Part shown: one piece after another, positions 1-7,297 of the stretch
Layout: the number at the start of each line of letters is the position of its first letter
Position numbering within the stretch: the stretch's first letter is position 1
Assembly: GCA_937898205.1 (NCBI GenBank)
Contig: CALEJC010000109.1
Coordinates: 1-10,649 of the forward strand
Length of the DNA stretch: 10,649 nucleotides
Reading direction: 5' to 3'
Origin: an uncultured Bacteroidales bacterium
Lineage (GTDB): Bacteria; Bacteroidota; Bacteroidia; Bacteroidales; UBA932
The notes under the pieces: generated by a model
Database searches by the model: none
What the model saw: only the letters and a program-made list of their open reading frames with translations
What the model was told of the DNA's origin: nothing
Made by a program: the position numbers and the translations under genes

Positions 1-1135
1 CCTGCGTGAACTTGTCATTGAAGTTAAGCGAGGCATCGAATTTCAGGTTCGTGATCCACGGTCTGTTCAGAAGCCAGGTCATGGATGTGTTGGCTCTGAC
101 GACATTATCCTTTGCCTTTTCATATTCTCCCTTGAAGGCGTCCGGATCATCCTTCGTGTCCATTCCGCCTATGTTGCCGGTAAATCCGGCTTCGAACCGG
201 AGCACTTTCCTGAAAGTGTTGCTGTAGCTGAGAGTTATGCCGGTCCTCGTGTATGACTCGTAAGGGGATATGAGTTTCTTGATGGCTCTCGCCCATTCCG
301 CACTGATGTTGAGCACTCCGTTATTCTCCTGAAGGTCAATGCCTTTTGAGACTGAAGCCTGGTATGTACGCGGGTTTACAGAAAATGTCACATTTACCGG
401 TGTACGTCCTTTTCTTGTGTTTATCTTCACAATTCCGCTGCCCAGGTCTCCGTACTCAGCAGACGGGACTCCGGTTATTACCTCGATGGATTCGATATTC
501 TCGACGGCTACGCTTCTTGTATCTACTCCGCTCATTCCGTTGAATGAGGCATTGTTGCCTATCCTGACTCCATCCACCTCGACCGCTGTTCCGAAGGCTG
601 CATTTCCGTTGGATGAACCTCCGTCACGAAGAGAGAACGAGTTCTCTGCCGTAAGGTCGGGATTGATGGTCTTTCCTCCCGGGAGAAGGGCGGCCACGTC
701 TGTCATATTTGACATCTGAAGGTGGTTCAGGGCATCACGTCCCAGGCTGTGGGTGGTGCTGAGCCCGTCCTTAGCCTTCTGTGCTGTCACCACCACTTCG
801 TCAAGGGCAAGAGAATTCTCGTTGAGGCTGATCTTTATTCCGGAGATGTCTTTGCTGACCTCTATCTCCGATGTCACCGTGACATAGCCCAGACAGGACA
901 CCTCCAGCTCGTATTTTCCGGCCTGTACATTTTCGAAGACAAAGCTTCCGTCAGTGTCGGTGATGGTCCAGAGGTAGTCGCTTCCCAGTCTTACGGCAGT
1001 TCCGGGTATCGGCATATCGGAACCGACCTCCGTAACCAGACCCTTTACAGTAAAGGTTTCAGGGGCCGGTGAGGCGGTCAGATGCAGTGCGGATATCCAG
1101 GCAACAAGAAGCGATATGATGAATCTTCTGTACAT
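1..1135 (-). CDS. TonB-dependent outer-membrane receptor, N-terminal part (runs off left edge)
   Basis: Reading the minus strand from the ATG at 1135-1133, an open frame of 378 codons continues to the window edge with no stop, so the C-terminal beta-barrel is mostly missing. Residues 1 to about 22 form a signal peptide (MYRRFIISLLVAWISALHL). Residues about 28-108 form a carboxypeptidase-regulatory-like beta-sandwich (VKGLVTEVGSDMPIPGTAV, then TDTDGSFVFENVQAGKYEL). A TonB-box-like LDEVVVTA follows at 111-118. A plug domain covers about 135-242 and ends with the typical VENIESIEVITGVPSAEYGD and GSGIVKINTRKG. Barrel strands start after that. Proteins of this type import bulky ligands across the outer membrane using TonB/ExbBD energy; the ligand cannot be read from the sequence. 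The gene lies 61 bases downstream of the C69 peptidase gene on the same strand and has its own candidate promoter. Family assignment is firm; the SusC subclass is not shown. Confidence 0.93.
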   Translation of the reverse strand, partial: MYRRFIISLLVAWISALHLTASPAPETFTVKGLVTEVGSDMPIPGTAVRLGSDYLWTITDTDGSFVFENVQAGKYELEVSCLGYVTVTSEIEVSKDISGIKISLNENSLALDEVVVTAQKAKDGLSTTHSLGRDALNHLQMSNMTDVAALLPGGKTINPDLTAENSFSLRDGGSSNGNAAFGTAVEVDGVRIGNNASFNGMSGVDTRSVAVENIESIEVITGVPSAEYGDLGSGIVKINTRKGRTPVNVTFSVNPRTYQASVSKGIDLQENNGVLNISAEWARAIKKLISPYESYTRTGITLSYSNTFRKVLRFEAGFTGNIGGMDTKDDPDAFKGEYEKAKDNVVRANTSMTWLLNRPWITNLKFDASLNFNDKFTQ

Positions 1136-1144
1136 AAATAGAAT

Positions 1145-1178
1145 ATTGCCTGCAAAGTTACAGGACTCTGCAGGCAAT
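1145..1178. repeat. 10-base perfect inverted repeat around the receptor -7 box
   Basis: ATTGCCTGCA (1145-1154) and TGCAGGCAAT (1169-1178) are exact reverse complements separated by 14 bases. The candidate -7 box (1153-1160) lies in the spacer and shares two bases with the first arm. In the minus direction the repeat begins 18 bases after the C69 stop codon and is followed by ATTCTATTT, which is a poor U-tract. It could be an operator for a dimeric regulator of the receptor, or a weak terminator of the upstream gene. The position over the promoter favours the operator reading, but this is inference. Confidence 0.6.
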
Positions 1179-1183
1179 GAAAA
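1153..1183 (-). promoter_or_regulatory. Candidate Bacteroides-type promoter for the TonB receptor
   Basis: On the minus strand TAACTTTG (1160-1153) matches the Bacteroidota -7 consensus TAnnTTTG exactly. TTTT (1183-1180) lies 19 bases upstream, in the place of the -33 TTTG element, and is an imperfect match. The -7 box ends 17 bases before the receptor ATG, so the leader would be only about 10 bases. The box lies in the spacer of the inverted repeat at 1145-1178. Confidence 0.55.
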
Positions 1184-1196
1184 TACCAATTAGTGG

Positions 1197-2951
1197 TTAT
1201 TTTTCCTCAATGATCCTGCCGTGGTCCTTGGCTGTCATTTCCTTCCATTTGTCGGTGTAGCCAGGCTGTGAAATCTTTGCAGGAATGCAATCGGTATGCT
1301 CGTTTGTAACAAAGCTTCCGTCCACGTTCTGAGCCTTTACGTTACCGTCGATGAACTTCACGAGAAGGAGCTCTTCAAGAGTCACCCATTTGTCGAATAT
1401 CTTCTGTGCGTTATCGACAGAGAAAGCTGTAAGGTATTCACGTACAGATGAATATGGGTCTGTGGTCTTACGGCATCTGTCGTTTCTCTTGATCTTCTTT
1501 CTTGGCTTCTCCTGTGCCGCCTTGTAAAGCTGCAGAGCCTCTTCGTCTGCCTTAAGCACAGCCTCGGCCATTTCTGCCTCCCAGGCGTCGATAGCTGCAT
1601 CGACTGTAGGGAACATAATGTTATATGCCTTGTAGCAGGCGTTTGCGACGCGGTTGGTCATCCAGAATGCTGATGTAGGGGAGTATGTGATCATATCTCC
1701 GTTACCTACGCGGAAGCACTCCGGAACCTCGTATGTGGATGTATAGATAGGGGTGAGGTATGATGTAGCCGCATCATCGCATCCGAACCAGTTCACGCCT
1801 CCGATCTCATCCGGAAGCCATCCGCGTGACTGTCCTACGAACCAGAATCCTGTCTGCTGTGTGGCGATGGCTCTTTCGTTGACATATTCCTTTCCCTCGT
1901 GTTCGAATCCCATAGGTCTCCATCTGTATGGAAGGGCGTTTCCGCCGGCTCCGATATCAGCTGTCATGTCCATAGGTGTGCCCTCGTAGTGGTCACGCAT
2001 CACATCTGCCACATTCTTCATGCTGATCTTGCGCGACGGCTTCACGAAGAGAGGGAACCTCTTGCTCTTGTCCCATCCCATGGCGTAGTCGATGTAGTCA
2101 TATGCATCCTTGGTCACGACGTTGCCGTTCTCGTCCTCGAAGGTGAACTTGCCGTCGCAGAGGATGTTGAACGCAGACCAGGCGCGAGCCTCGCAGCCAC
2201 GCATTCCGCTGAAATCGAGCGGTGCGTATGCGTCGCAGAAGCTGAAATCCTTGTCAGCGCCGTTGAAGTATCCCTTCTCGCGTGCGAATGTGATCACGTC
2301 AGGGGCGTACATGCAGTTTTCAGGGTCATTGAGAGGGAAGGTGCTGATGCGGGCCTGGTTGGCGTGTGCGCAGATGTATCCGTCAGGGATGCGGCGGGCT
2401 ACCCACACGATGCCCTTGTTGCCGGTGCCTTTGCCCACGAGGTCCATCACCCATGCTTCCTTTGTATCAGCGATAGAAAAAGACTCGCCGCTTGAAGGAT
2501 AGCCATATTCATTGGCGAGAGCCACGATGGTCTCGATGGCTTCGCGTGCGGTCTTGGCTCTCTGGAGTGTGATGTAGATGAGTGAACCATAGTCCATGAT
2601 GCCGTTTTCGTCAGCGAGACCTGGTCTTCCGCCCCATGTTGTCTCGGCGATGATGAGCTGATGCTGGTTCATGTTGCCCACTGTCTTGTAGGTGCGTGGC
2701 ACCTGGGCAATCTGTCCGAGCGGGCGGTTGCTGTCCCATTCGCGGATGTCGATCATGCTGCCCTTCTTGTGCTTTCCTCCCTTATGGAAATAAAGCTCAC
2801 CATAGAGCCAATGTGAGTCTGCGGCATAGGAAACAAGACTTGATCCGTCTTTGCTTGCCCCTGGGGTAACGATGACGTTGGTACAAGCAGAACTGCGGCT
2901 CTCTGCCATCAGCAGGCCCAAGAGCACAAGTAAAGGCATTAATTTTCTCAT
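1197..2951 (-). CDS. Secreted C69-family dipeptidase
   Basis: This 584-residue protein resembles peptidase family C69 (formerly U34), the N-terminal-nucleophile dipeptidases related to Lactobacillus PepD. Residues 1-22 are a signal peptide. Cleavage after SSA would expose Cys23 (ACTNVIVTPGAS), the residue that serves as nucleophile in this family once it is at the mature N-terminus. Further family-like stretches are SYAADSHWLYGELYF, QHQLIIAETTWGGRPGL, SGESFSIADTKEAWVMDLVG and NRVANACYKAYNIMF. The C-terminal PGYTDKWKE is also common in Bacteroidota members. It probably hydrolyses dipeptides in the periplasm or at the envelope. S-S-A-C is a poor lipobox (Ser at -3), so the Cys is more likely catalytic than lipidated. 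The start is chosen because it gives a complete signal peptide. It lies upstream of the TonB receptor on the same strand, so a link to peptide uptake is possible but unproven. Confidence 0.9.
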   Translation of the reverse strand: MRKLMPLLVLLGLLMAESRSSACTNVIVTPGASKDGSSLVSYAADSHWLYGELYFHKGGKHKKGSMIDIREWDSNRPLGQIAQVPRTYKTVGNMNQHQLIIAETTWGGRPGLADENGIMDYGSLIYITLQRAKTAREAIETIVALANEYGYPSSGESFSIADTKEAWVMDLVGKGTGNKGIVWVARRIPDGYICAHANQARISTFPLNDPENCMYAPDVITFAREKGYFNGADKDFSFCDAYAPLDFSGMRGCEARAWSAFNILCDGKFTFEDENGNVVTKDAYDYIDYAMGWDKSKRFPLFVKPSRKISMKNVADVMRDHYEGTPMDMTADIGAGGNALPYRWRPMGFEHEGKEYVNERAIATQQTGFWFVGQSRGWLPDEIGGVNWFGCDDAATSYLTPIYTSTYEVPECFRVGNGDMITYSPTSAFWMTNRVANACYKAYNIMFPTVDAAIDAWEAEMAEAVLKADEEALQLYKAAQEKPRKKIKRNDRCRKTTDPYSSVREYLTAFSVDNAQKIFDKWVTLEELLLVKFIDGNVKAQNVDGSFVTNEHTDCIPAKISQPGYTDKWKEMTAKDHGRIIEEK

Positions 2952-2975
2952 TTTATTTGATATTTATTAAATTTG
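2943..2975 (+). promoter_or_regulatory. Candidate promoter for the pheS run
   Basis: TAAATTTG (2968-2975) is an exact TAnnTTTG -7 element. TTTT (2943-2946) lies 21 bases upstream as a weak -33 element, inside the first codons of the divergent C69 gene. Transcription would start near 2981, about 16 bases before the ATG at 2997. A TTG at 2973 in frame with the downstream gene lies inside this -7 box and therefore is not a credible start codon. Confidence 0.5.
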
Positions 2976-2989
2976 CGATTCGATAAGTA

Positions 2990-2997
2990 CAAATCTA
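2990..2997 (-). promoter_or_regulatory. Candidate -7 element for the C69 peptidase gene
   Basis: On the minus strand TAGATTTG (2997-2990) matches TAnnTTTG exactly and would give a leader of roughly 33 bases before the ATG at 2951. No convincing -33 element is seen 19-21 bases upstream, which would lie inside the start of the divergent gene. It overlaps the first base of the opposing gene's start codon and faces the plus-strand promoter at 2943-2975. Confidence 0.4.
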
Positions 2998-3398
2998 TGA
3001 AATTTTTTGGTATTAGCGCTTTATTACTGCTTTCATTGTGTGCCTTTGCTCAAACTCCTCCACAAAACGACCTTGAGGAGCAGAAACAGATACGCGAGGC
3101 TATTGATGCTCAGATCGAGGATTATTCTCAGCTTCTTGAGCTTCAGGACTGGCAGATTTTCTACGTGGACTCTATCATGACCCACGATTATGAGCAGATG
3201 AGAGTCGAGCTTGCTGCTTTGACTGCAGCCAAGGTGAGTAACAGTGAAGCATACATCAGAGTTCAGGATAAATGGATGGAGAAGATGTATCAAGCATACA
3301 AAAAAGTGTTTGACAGCAAGCAGTGGGCGAAGTATGAAAAGAGCGGCGCTGCCAGAGAAAAGAAAAATAGAGATAAAAGAGAAGCTAAACGCAAATAA
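2997..3398 (+). CDS. Small secreted, helical, charged protein of unknown function
   Basis: I do not recognise a named family. The ATG at 2997 gives 133 residues. Residues 1-18 are a signal peptide (MKFFGISALLLLSLCAFA) with cleavage likely before Gln19. The mature part is almost all predicted helix, rich in Glu, Gln and Lys, with regularly spaced aromatic residues (ELQDWQIFYVDSIM, then QDKWMEKMYQAYKKVFDSKQW), and ends in a very basic tail (REKKNRDKREAKRK). Size and composition recall small periplasmic helical proteins of the Spy/CpxP kind, but no LTxxQ motif is visible, so this is only a shape comparison. An upstream in-frame TTG at 2973 would add eight residues before the signal peptide and overlaps the promoter, so I reject it. 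The stop is 3 bases before pheS, which suggests co-transcription and perhaps coupled translation. Confidence 0.8.
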   Translation: MKFFGISALLLLSLCAFAQTPPQNDLEEQKQIREAIDAQIEDYSQLLELQDWQIFYVDSIMTHDYEQMRVELAALTAAKVSNSEAYIRVQDKWMEKMYQAYKKVFDSKQWAKYEKSGAAREKKNRDKREAKRK

Positions 3399-3401
3399 GA
3401 T

Positions 3402-4439
3402 ATGACAATCCAGGATATAGAGAAAGTACAGGCGGAGCTTGATGCTCTCCAGTGTTCCAATCAGAAAGAAGTAGAAGAAGCCAGAGTGCGTTTCCTCGGC
3501 AAGAAGGGCATCGTTACAGCCTTGTTTGAGGAGTTCAGAGAGCTGGATAAGGACGGCAAGAAGGAGTTTGGCCGCCCTATCAATACCCTCAAGCAGGCAG
3601 CTCAGGCCAAGATTGACGAGCTCAAGGAGACTGTCGGCCAGGTGCAAGACGCATCGGCGCCTAAGCTTGATCTCAGCATGCCGGGCGACGATATGGATCT
3701 CGGCTCGAGACATCCGGTTTCTATCGTCAGACAGGAGATCGTGCAGATCTTCCGCAAGTTTGGATATGATGTGGCAGAGGGTCCGGAGATTGAGGACGAT
3801 TACCATGTATTTGAGGCACTCAACTTCCCTCCAAACCACCCTGCACGTGATATGCAGGACACTTTCTTTGTATCTTCAGGTCATCCAAACCCACTTCTTC
3901 TCCGCACCCATACTTCAAGTGTGCAGGTGCGCACGATGGAGAAGGAAAACATTCCTATCCGCGTGGTTTGTCCGGGTCGTGTGTTCCGTAATGAGGCTAT
4001 CAGTGCCCGTGCACACTGTATCTTCCACCAGATTGAGGGACTTTATGTCGACGAGGGTGTGACCTTTGCAGACCTCAAGCAGTCAATCCTTCTTTTTGCT
4101 CGTGAGATGTTTGGCCCTCAGACCGAAATCCGTCTCAGACCGTCATACTTCCCATTTACAGAGCCATCGGCTGAGGTGGATGTGAGCTGTAACATCTGTC
4201 ACGGCAAGGGTTGTAACATCTGTAAGGGCACAGGCTGGCTGGAGATCATGGGCTGCGGTATGGTAGACCCTAATGTCCTTGAAGCCAGCGGAATTGACTC
4301 AAGCAAGTACAGCGGATTTGCTTTTGGTATGGGCCTTGAGCGCATCGCGATGCTCAAGTGGAGAGTCAATGATTTGCGCCACTACTTTGAAAACGATATG
4401 CGATTCCTCAAGGAATTTGAAGCATCAATCGAGGTTTAG
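3402..4439 (+). CDS. pheS: Phenylalanine--tRNA ligase alpha subunit
   Basis: This 345-residue protein is the catalytic subunit of heterotetrameric phenylalanyl-tRNA synthetase, a cytoplasmic class II enzyme that charges tRNA-Phe. The N-terminal coiled-coil region (about 1-90) includes the VRFLGKKG stretch. The catalytic core begins near HPVSIVRQEI (104-113). Motif 2 contains FRNE (195-198) followed by FHQIEG. Motif 3 is GFAFGMGLERIAML (305-318), with Ala307 in the position of the substrate-pocket alanine. Four cysteines (263, 266, 271, 274) in CNICHGKGCNIC form a likely zinc-knuckle-like insertion that is normal for many bacterial PheS proteins. Length is typical. The start ATG lies 3 bases after the preceding stop. 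pheT is not in the window, so the beta subunit must be encoded elsewhere. The gene appears complete and functional. Confidence 0.98.
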   Translation: MTIQDIEKVQAELDALQCSNQKEVEEARVRFLGKKGIVTALFEEFRELDKDGKKEFGRPINTLKQAAQAKIDELKETVGQVQDASAPKLDLSMPGDDMDLGSRHPVSIVRQEIVQIFRKFGYDVAEGPEIEDDYHVFEALNFPPNHPARDMQDTFFVSSGHPNPLLLRTHTSSVQVRTMEKENIPIRVVCPGRVFRNEAISARAHCIFHQIEGLYVDEGVTFADLKQSILLFAREMFGPQTEIRLRPSYFPFTEPSAEVDVSCNICHGKGCNICKGTGWLEIMGCGMVDPNVLEASGIDSSKYSGFAFGMGLERIAMLKWRVNDLRHYFENDMRFLKEFEASIEV

Positions 4440-4458
4440 TCAGTAAATACCATAGAAT

Positions 4459-7281
4459 ATGAGAACCGTTTTTTTGAAATTGATGCTTGTAGCATCGATG
4501 TGTTTTGTCGTAGCTGAACTCTCAGCACAAAAGAAACCACTTGACCACGACGCATATGACTCTTGGCAGTCTGTGCAAAGCTTAAATCTTTCCAACGATG
4601 GCAAGATCCTCGCCTACATAGTCAGCCCTCAGGAGGGTGACGGCGAGTTGATCATCCGCAATCTTGAAAGCGGTAGCGAGCTTGTGATCCCTAGGGGAAC
4701 CCGTTTCTCTATGCCTCAGGATGCAAGCTATGCAGTGTGTACCATCAAGGCTCCGTTTGCTCAGACGCGACAGGCCAGGATTGACAAGAAAAAGGCTGAC
4801 CAGATGCCTAAAGACACTCTTGTCTACATCAACCTTGCTACCCTTGAGATGACCAGGATCGGAGAGGCGAAGTCAAGCGACATGGGTTTTGACAGTGCTC
4901 CATATATCTATGTGACTCAGGAAGATAAGGCCAAAGACAAGAAGGGTAAGACCAACCTCCTTGTGATCAATACCGTGAGCGGCGCCATCGATACCCTCAA
5001 GGACATCGCAAGCGTTGAGGTCTCAAAGGCCGGCGACCGCATCGTCGTTACCACCAAAGAAGATAAGAAGGACTCGCTTTCAAAGAGCTCGGTAGTCCTC
5101 TATGATATGCCTTCGCTCGAAGGCAAGGTGCTCTCGGAGGGCAAAAAGTCCTACACTGCAGTGAGCTTTAACGAGCAGGGCGACAAGGTACTTTTCATGG
5201 CAACCGACGAAGAAAAGAAGACCCACGGCACCCCTAGCCACTCGATCTTCCTCACAGAAGAGGTGGTGCTCAAGAAGGCAACCCGCAGAGCACCCGCAGT
5301 GACAGAAATCCGCACAAGCGAAATCATCCCTCAGAACTACAGCGGCATCCAGGAAGGATTTGTTGTGGCAGCCAATTCCCGTCCGGCATTCTCCAACGAC
5401 GCCAAGCGCATCCTTCTCACCCTTCAGGCACACGAAGTGGCCAAGGATACTACGGTTGTAGATTTTGAGGCAGCTCAGCTTGATATCTGGGTATGGAACA
5501 AAGAAACCGTGCCGCCAATGGACAAGGTGCGTGCAAGGACAGCCAGCCTAAGCGCCGTAATCAATCTTGACCAGCCGGGCAAGATCGTAACCCTCTCTGC
5601 AAACAGCCACGACCGCATCTCTTATCCTGCAGGTGCGACCCTTGACTATGCAGTATCGATGGATACCGATAAATATTGGCTTGAGGATATGTGGGCACAG
5701 GGTGGAAGAACCGACGTTTCTCTTGTGAGCCTGGCAGACGGCTCTCGCACTCCGCTTGCCGAGGCTGTAAGCGGCCGCTTCACGGCTTCGCCATACGGCG
5801 CTTACTTCATGTGGTTCAACACCGAAGATGGTAACTGGTACTCATTTAACATTGAGGATAAGGAGTTTGTCAATATCACAGGTCAGACCGGAGTAGCATT
5901 CTGGGATGAGGATGACGATCATCCAATGGATAAGACTCCTGTCAGCTCTCCACGTTGGGTGGGCGAGAATGACTATGTCCTCATCGCCGACAAGTATGAT
6001 GTGTGGAAGTTCTCTCTTGACGGCAAGAAAGCTGTCAACCTCACAGCAGGCGAAGGTCGCAAGAACCAGGTGCAGTATGCTCCTGTAGAGCTTGAGAGGG
6101 AGACCAATCCTTACCTCTATCAAAACATCAAGACCTTCCCTAAGAAGGGCAAGTTATATCTCACTGCATTTGATGAGAAGACATCAAAAAACGGCATGGC
6201 GACCATCGACATCGCCAAGCCTTCTGCACCTCAGGGTTTCCTTGCTGAGTATGCCTACTCGGGTCAGATGAAAGCCGCTGACAGTGAGGTGATTGCATAT
6301 ACCAAGGGTAATTTCCGTAACCCTATGGATGTCTATGTGACCAAGGACGATTGGAAGACAGAGACCAAGCTCACAGACATCAATCCTCAGCAGGACGATT
6401 ATATCTGGGGTGATGTGCAGCTCGTACATTGGGATGCCTATGACGGCACTCCGCTCAAGGGCCTTTTCTTCACTCCTGAAAACCTTGACCCTGCCAAGAA
6501 GTACCCGATGATGATCTACTTCTATGAGAAGAACGCAGAGACTCTCTACAACTACAGATCTCCGGCGCCAAGTGCCTCTACAGTCAATATTCCGTTCTTT
6601 GTGAGCCGCGGCTATGTGGTATTTGTTCCGGATATCGTCTACAATGACGGTCATCCCGGTGAGAGCGCATATAATTGCATCTGCGCAGGAGCAGAGGCGA
6701 TGTGCGAGCAGTTCAGCTTTGTGGATAAGAGCAAGATGGCGATCCAGGGACAGAGTTGGGGCGGCTACCAGACAGCCTATCTCGTGACCCGCACAAATAT
6801 GTTTGCAGCAGCAGGCGCAGGTGCTCCGGTGGGCAATATGACCAGCGCCTATGGCGGCATCCGTTGGGAGTCGGGCAGCAGCCGCATCCCTCAGTATGAA
6901 TACGGCCAGAGCCGCATCGGCAAGACCCTCTGGGAGGACGGTGGCCTTGACCTCTACATTGAGAATTCGCCAGTCTTCTTTGCCCCTAACGTGCAGACTC
7001 CGGTGCTCATCATGCACAACGACAACGACGGAGCAGTGCCATGGTATCAGGGTATCGAGTTCTTTATGTCGCTTCGCCGCCTGGGCAAGCCTGCATGGTT
7101 GCTTCAGTACAACAACGAGGCACACAACCTGATGGAGCGTCGCAACCGCAAGGACCTCTCTATCAGACTCTCTCAGTTCTTTGATCATTACCTCAAGGGT
7201 GAGCCTGCTCCGGTATGGATGGAGTCCGGCATCCCTCATTACCGCAAGGGTAACTATTTTGGATACGAGATAGCAGAATAA
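4459..7281 (+). CDS. Secreted S9 (prolyl oligopeptidase) family serine peptidase
   Basis: This 940-residue protein has a signal peptide (residues 1-23, cleavage before QKKPL), a long beta-propeller region (about 35-650) and a C-terminal alpha/beta-hydrolase domain (about 660-930). The nucleophile is Ser766 in GQSWGG. The acid is most likely Asp857 in HNDNDGAVPW, spaced like the H-G-x-x-D-x-x-V of the family. The histidine is His889 in NNEAHNLM. All three triad residues are present and in family order, so the enzyme should be active. S9 enzymes cleave short peptides, often next to proline, because the propeller limits access to the active site. The protein is longer than DPP-IV-like members (about 700-750) but similar to other large Bacteroidota S9 proteins. 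It follows pheS by 19 bases, with no terminator seen. Location is probably periplasmic. Exact specificity cannot be called. Confidence 0.93.
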   Translation: MRTVFLKLMLVASMCFVVAELSAQKKPLDHDAYDSWQSVQSLNLSNDGKILAYIVSPQEGDGELIIRNLESGSELVIPRGTRFSMPQDASYAVCTIKAPFAQTRQARIDKKKADQMPKDTLVYINLATLEMTRIGEAKSSDMGFDSAPYIYVTQEDKAKDKKGKTNLLVINTVSGAIDTLKDIASVEVSKAGDRIVVTTKEDKKDSLSKSSVVLYDMPSLEGKVLSEGKKSYTAVSFNEQGDKVLFMATDEEKKTHGTPSHSIFLTEEVVLKKATRRAPAVTEIRTSEIIPQNYSGIQEGFVVAANSRPAFSNDAKRILLTLQAHEVAKDTTVVDFEAAQLDIWVWNKETVPPMDKVRARTASLSAVINLDQPGKIVTLSANSHDRISYPAGATLDYAVSMDTDKYWLEDMWAQGGRTDVSLVSLADGSRTPLAEAVSGRFTASPYGAYFMWFNTEDGNWYSFNIEDKEFVNITGQTGVAFWDEDDDHPMDKTPVSSPRWVGENDYVLIADKYDVWKFSLDGKKAVNLTAGEGRKNQVQYAPVELERETNPYLYQNIKTFPKKGKLYLTAFDEKTSKNGMATIDIAKPSAPQGFLAEYAYSGQMKAADSEVIAYTKGNFRNPMDVYVTKDDWKTETKLTDINPQQDDYIWGDVQLVHWDAYDGTPLKGLFFTPENLDPAKKYPMMIYFYEKNAETLYNYRSPAPSASTVNIPFFVSRGYVVFVPDIVYNDGHPGESAYNCICAGAEAMCEQFSFVDKSKMAIQGQSWGGYQTAYLVTRTNMFAAAGAGAPVGNMTSAYGGIRWESGSSRIPQYEYGQSRIGKTLWEDGGLDLYIENSPVFFAPNVQTPVLIMHNDNDGAVPWYQGIEFFMSLRRLGKPAWLLQYNNEAHNLMERRNRKDLSIRLSQFFDHYLKGEPAPVWMESGIPHYRKGNYFGYEIAE

Positions 7282-7297
7282 TAAACCGTTAAGAAAT

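Noticed and set aside
1899..2495. Plus-strand open frame of 198 codons antisense to the C69 peptidase
   Set aside because: The composition is that of a reversed coding strand and no family is recognisable.
2880..2900. Lipobox at Cys23 of the C69 peptidase
   Set aside because: The residues before it (RSSA) do not fit a lipobox, and the family needs this Cys as its N-terminal nucleophile.
3033..3839. Minus-strand open frame of 268 codons across the small secreted protein gene and pheS
   Set aside because: It lies antisense to two well-supported genes, has no recognisable domain, and is a mirror of their codon pattern.
4188..4225. Cysteine-rich insertion in PheS as a novel zinc site
   Set aside because: CxxCxGxGCxxC at this place is common in bacterial PheS proteins, including those of Firmicutes and Bacteroidota.
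6184..7239. Minus-strand open frame of 351 codons inside the S9 peptidase gene
   Set aside because: It is antisense to the catalytic domain with its clear Ser-Asp-His triad. The frame is open because of codon bias in the real gene.
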